Below, one piece after another: positions 4,732-6,116 of a stretch of 6,116 bases of DNA; position 1 is the first letter of the stretch, and each line of letters opens with the position of its first letter. The stretch lies in contig CALKHQ010000142.1 in assembly GCA_937988735.1 (NCBI GenBank), positions 1 to 6,116 of the forward strand. The letters run 5' to 3'. The DNA comes from an uncultured Alphaproteobacteria bacterium (GTDB lineage: Bacteria; Pseudomonadota; Alphaproteobacteria; CALKHQ01). The notes beneath the pieces were generated by a model. That model worked only from the letters and a program-made list of their open reading frames with translations, was not told the origin of the DNA and made no database searches. The position numbers were made by a program, and so were the translations under genes.

Positions 4732-5334
4732 CTGAACAGCGAGCAGTGCCGGGCGGCGAAGGCTGCGCTGCGCGCGACCGCACGGTCGGCGCGCGCCGTG
4801 GCCGCTCGGGCCGTGCCCGACAGCGCCGACAGGATCGCGGTCTGGGTTGCGGACCTCGTCCGCCAGCGTCGGCCGGCGGCCGTCTCCGGCTACTGGGCCA
4901 TCGGTGACGAGATCGACGTCCGCCCCGCGTTGCGGATGCTGGCGGCCAGGGGGCTTGCCGTCGCGCTGCCGGTGATGGCCGGTGCCAGCGCGCCGCTCAC
5001 CTTCCGCCGCTGGGTCCCCGGCGACCGGCTGCGCCACCGCATGTGGGGGATCGAGGAGCCGCTGCCGGACGCGCCGGTCGTGCGGCCCGACCTGCTGCTG
5101 GTGCCGCTGCTCGCCTTTGACGCGCGCGGCGGCCGCCTCGGCTACGGCGGCGGCTACTACGACCGCACGCTGGCGCTGCTGCGCTCCGACGGCGGGTCGC
5201 CGGTCTTCGCCTGCGGCGTCGCCTTTGCGGCGCAGGAAGTGCCCGAGGTGCCGTGCGAGCCGAAGGACATGCGGCTGGATGCGGTCATCACCGAGAACGG
5301 CCTCCGCCTGTTCCGGCCGGCGGGGCAGGGCTGA
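4732..5334 (+). CDS. fau: 5-formyltetrahydrofolate cyclo-ligase (5,10-methenyl-THF synthetase), non-standard start
   Basis: This enzyme uses ATP to convert 5-formyl-THF to 5,10-methenyl-THF in cytoplasmic one-carbon metabolism. With a CTG start at 4732 the product is 200 aa, a normal family length. Motifs are AAKAALRATARSAR (8-21, the N-terminal Lys/Arg nucleotide-contact region), VSGYWAIGDEIDVRP (51-65), DLLLVPLLAFDARGGRLGYG (120-139) running into GGGYYDR (139-145, the ATP/folate loop), and PCEPKDMRLDAVITENGLRLF near the C-terminus. The start is the odd point: between the terminator and GTG 4798 this frame has no ATG, GTG or TTG. A GTG 4798 start would give 178 aa and lose the KAALR segment. 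Other options are ATC at 4705 or 4708, 4 or 7 bases after a good GGAG (4697-4700), or a frame change from TTG 4692. The gene follows 6S RNA as in many proteobacteria. Family identity is secure; the start is not. Confidence 0.88.
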   Translation: MNSEQCRAAKAALRATARSARAVAARAVPDSADRIAVWVADLVRQRRPAAVSGYWAIGDEIDVRPALRMLAARGLAVALPVMAGASAPLTFRRWVPGDRLRHRMWGIEEPLPDAPVVRPDLLLVPLLAFDARGGRLGYGGGYYDRTLALLRSDGGSPVFACGVAFAAQEVPEVPCEPKDMRLDAVITENGLRLFRPAGQG

Positions 5335-5336
5335 CG

Positions 5337-6116
5337 ATGCGGGTGCTGTTCCTCGGCGACATCGTCGGCCGGTCGGGGCGCGAGGCCGTGCTGGCGCGCG
5401 TGCCGGCGCTGCGCCGTGAGCAGGGGCTGGACCTCGTGGTGGTCAACGCCGAAAACGCCGCCAGCGGCTTCGGGCTCACGCCCCAGATCTGCACCGACCT
5501 TTACGCCGCCGGCGTCGATGTCATCACCACCGGCAACCACGTGTGGGACCAGCGCGGCATCATTCCCCACATCGCGCAGGACCACCGGCTGCTGCGGCCG
5601 ATCAACTTCCCGGCCGGCACGCCGGGGCGGGGCGCCAACCTCTACGCGCTGCCCGACGGGCGGACGGCGCTGGTGGTCAACGTGATGGGGCGCCTGTTCA
5701 TGGACGCCCTCGACGACCCCTTCGCCGCCATCGACTCGGTGCTGGCGCAGAAGCGGCTGGGCCGGGACGCAACCTTTATCCTGGTCGATGTCCATGCAGA
5801 GACCACCAGCGAGAAGATGGCGCTGGGGCACCACTGCGACGGCCGGGTCAGCATGGTCGTCGGTACCCATACCCATGTGCCCACCGCCGACGCGCAGGTG
5901 CTGCCGGGCGGCACCGCCTACATGACCGACGCCGGCATGTGCGGCGACTACGACTCGGTGATCGGCATGAAGAAGGAGCCGGCGACGCTGCGCTTCGTCT
6001 CCAAGATGCCGGGCGAGCGGCTGTCGCCGGCACTGGGCGAGGCGACGCTGTGCGGCGCGATCGTCGAGACGGACGACCGCACCGGGCTCGCGCGCTGGAT
6101 CGAGCCGGTGCGCCTC
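5337..6116 (+). CDS. TIGR00282-family metallophosphoesterase (YmdB-like), 3' end cut by the window
   Basis: The frame runs 260 codons to the last base, so probably only a few to about 20 residues are missing from a family of roughly 265-280 aa. It has the full dinuclear-metal site of YmdB-type phosphodiesterases: Asp8 in FLGDIVGRSGR, Glu39-Asn40 in VVNAENAASG, Asn67-His68 in TTGNHVWD, His153 in VDVHAETTSEK, and His178 and His180 in VVGTHTHVPTAD. The Bacillus homologue hydrolyses 2',3'-cyclic nucleotides and affects biofilm and motility gene expression; the proteobacterial role is not settled, so the substrate here is inferred only from family. E. coli ymdB is an unrelated gene, so I give no symbol. 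The ATG at 5337 is 2 bases after the fau stop, with AGGG (5326-5329) as ribosome binding site inside fau, which indicates an operon with translational coupling. Confidence 0.92.
   Translation, partial: MRVLFLGDIVGRSGREAVLARVPALRREQGLDLVVVNAENAASGFGLTPQICTDLYAAGVDVITTGNHVWDQRGIIPHIAQDHRLLRPINFPAGTPGRGANLYALPDGRTALVVNVMGRLFMDALDDPFAAIDSVLAQKRLGRDATFILVDVHAETTSEKMALGHHCDGRVSMVVGTHTHVPTADAQVLPGGTAYMTDAGMCGDYDSVIGMKKEPATLRFVSKMPGERLSPALGEATLCGAIVETDDRTGLARWIEPVRL

Overview
The window is GC-rich DNA with strongly GC-biased third codon positions. Its gene content points to an alphaproteobacterium, probably of the Rhodospirillales type: a periplasmic LolA, a small DUF4164-like coiled-coil gene directly before zapA, and the order zapA - 6S RNA - 5-formyltetrahydrofolate cyclo-ligase - TIGR00282 metallophosphoesterase. 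This is chromosomal housekeeping sequence. I see no mobile element, CRISPR array, tRNA, rRNA or phage gene.

Layout. Positions 1-258 hold the 3' end of a plus-strand gene whose product ends like the TPR tail of class III adenylate/guanylate cyclases. Positions 395-613 and 645-821 hold two small plus-strand ORFs of unknown function. They run toward a perfect 11-bp hairpin (835-862) that separates them from the convergent lolA (869-1495, minus). Upstream of lolA on the same strand is an L-2-haloacid dehalogenase of the HAD superfamily (1627-2355, minus). It diverges, across only 36 bp, from a CPA1-type Na+/H+ antiporter (2392-3666, plus). A 14-bp perfect palindrome lies just inside the dehalogenase gene at this divergent junction.

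The right half is a cell-division, stationary-phase and one-carbon locus. A good sigma70-type promoter (3802-3831) precedes a DUF4164-like coiled-coil gene (3872-4108) and zapA (4113-4430). A 6S RNA gene follows (about 4484-4640), with a closing stem, a central bubble and a terminal stem that can be traced base by base, and then a GC-rich terminator hairpin (4652-4685). Next comes the cyclo-ligase gene fau, whose conserved N-terminus has no ATG, GTG or TTG start in frame, and two bases later a YmdB-like metallophosphoesterase that runs off the window end.

How they fit together. ZapA stabilises the FtsZ ring. 6S RNA holds the sigma70 RNA polymerase holoenzyme in stationary phase. Fau recycles 5-formyl-THF into the folate pool and is a classic neighbour of 6S RNA. 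The metallophosphoesterase appears translationally coupled to fau. I find no clearly new multi-gene system. The points most worth a second look are the 6S RNA with its predictable pRNA start, the abnormal fau start, the two small ORFs with their shared convergent hairpin, and the palindrome at the dehalogenase/antiporter junction.
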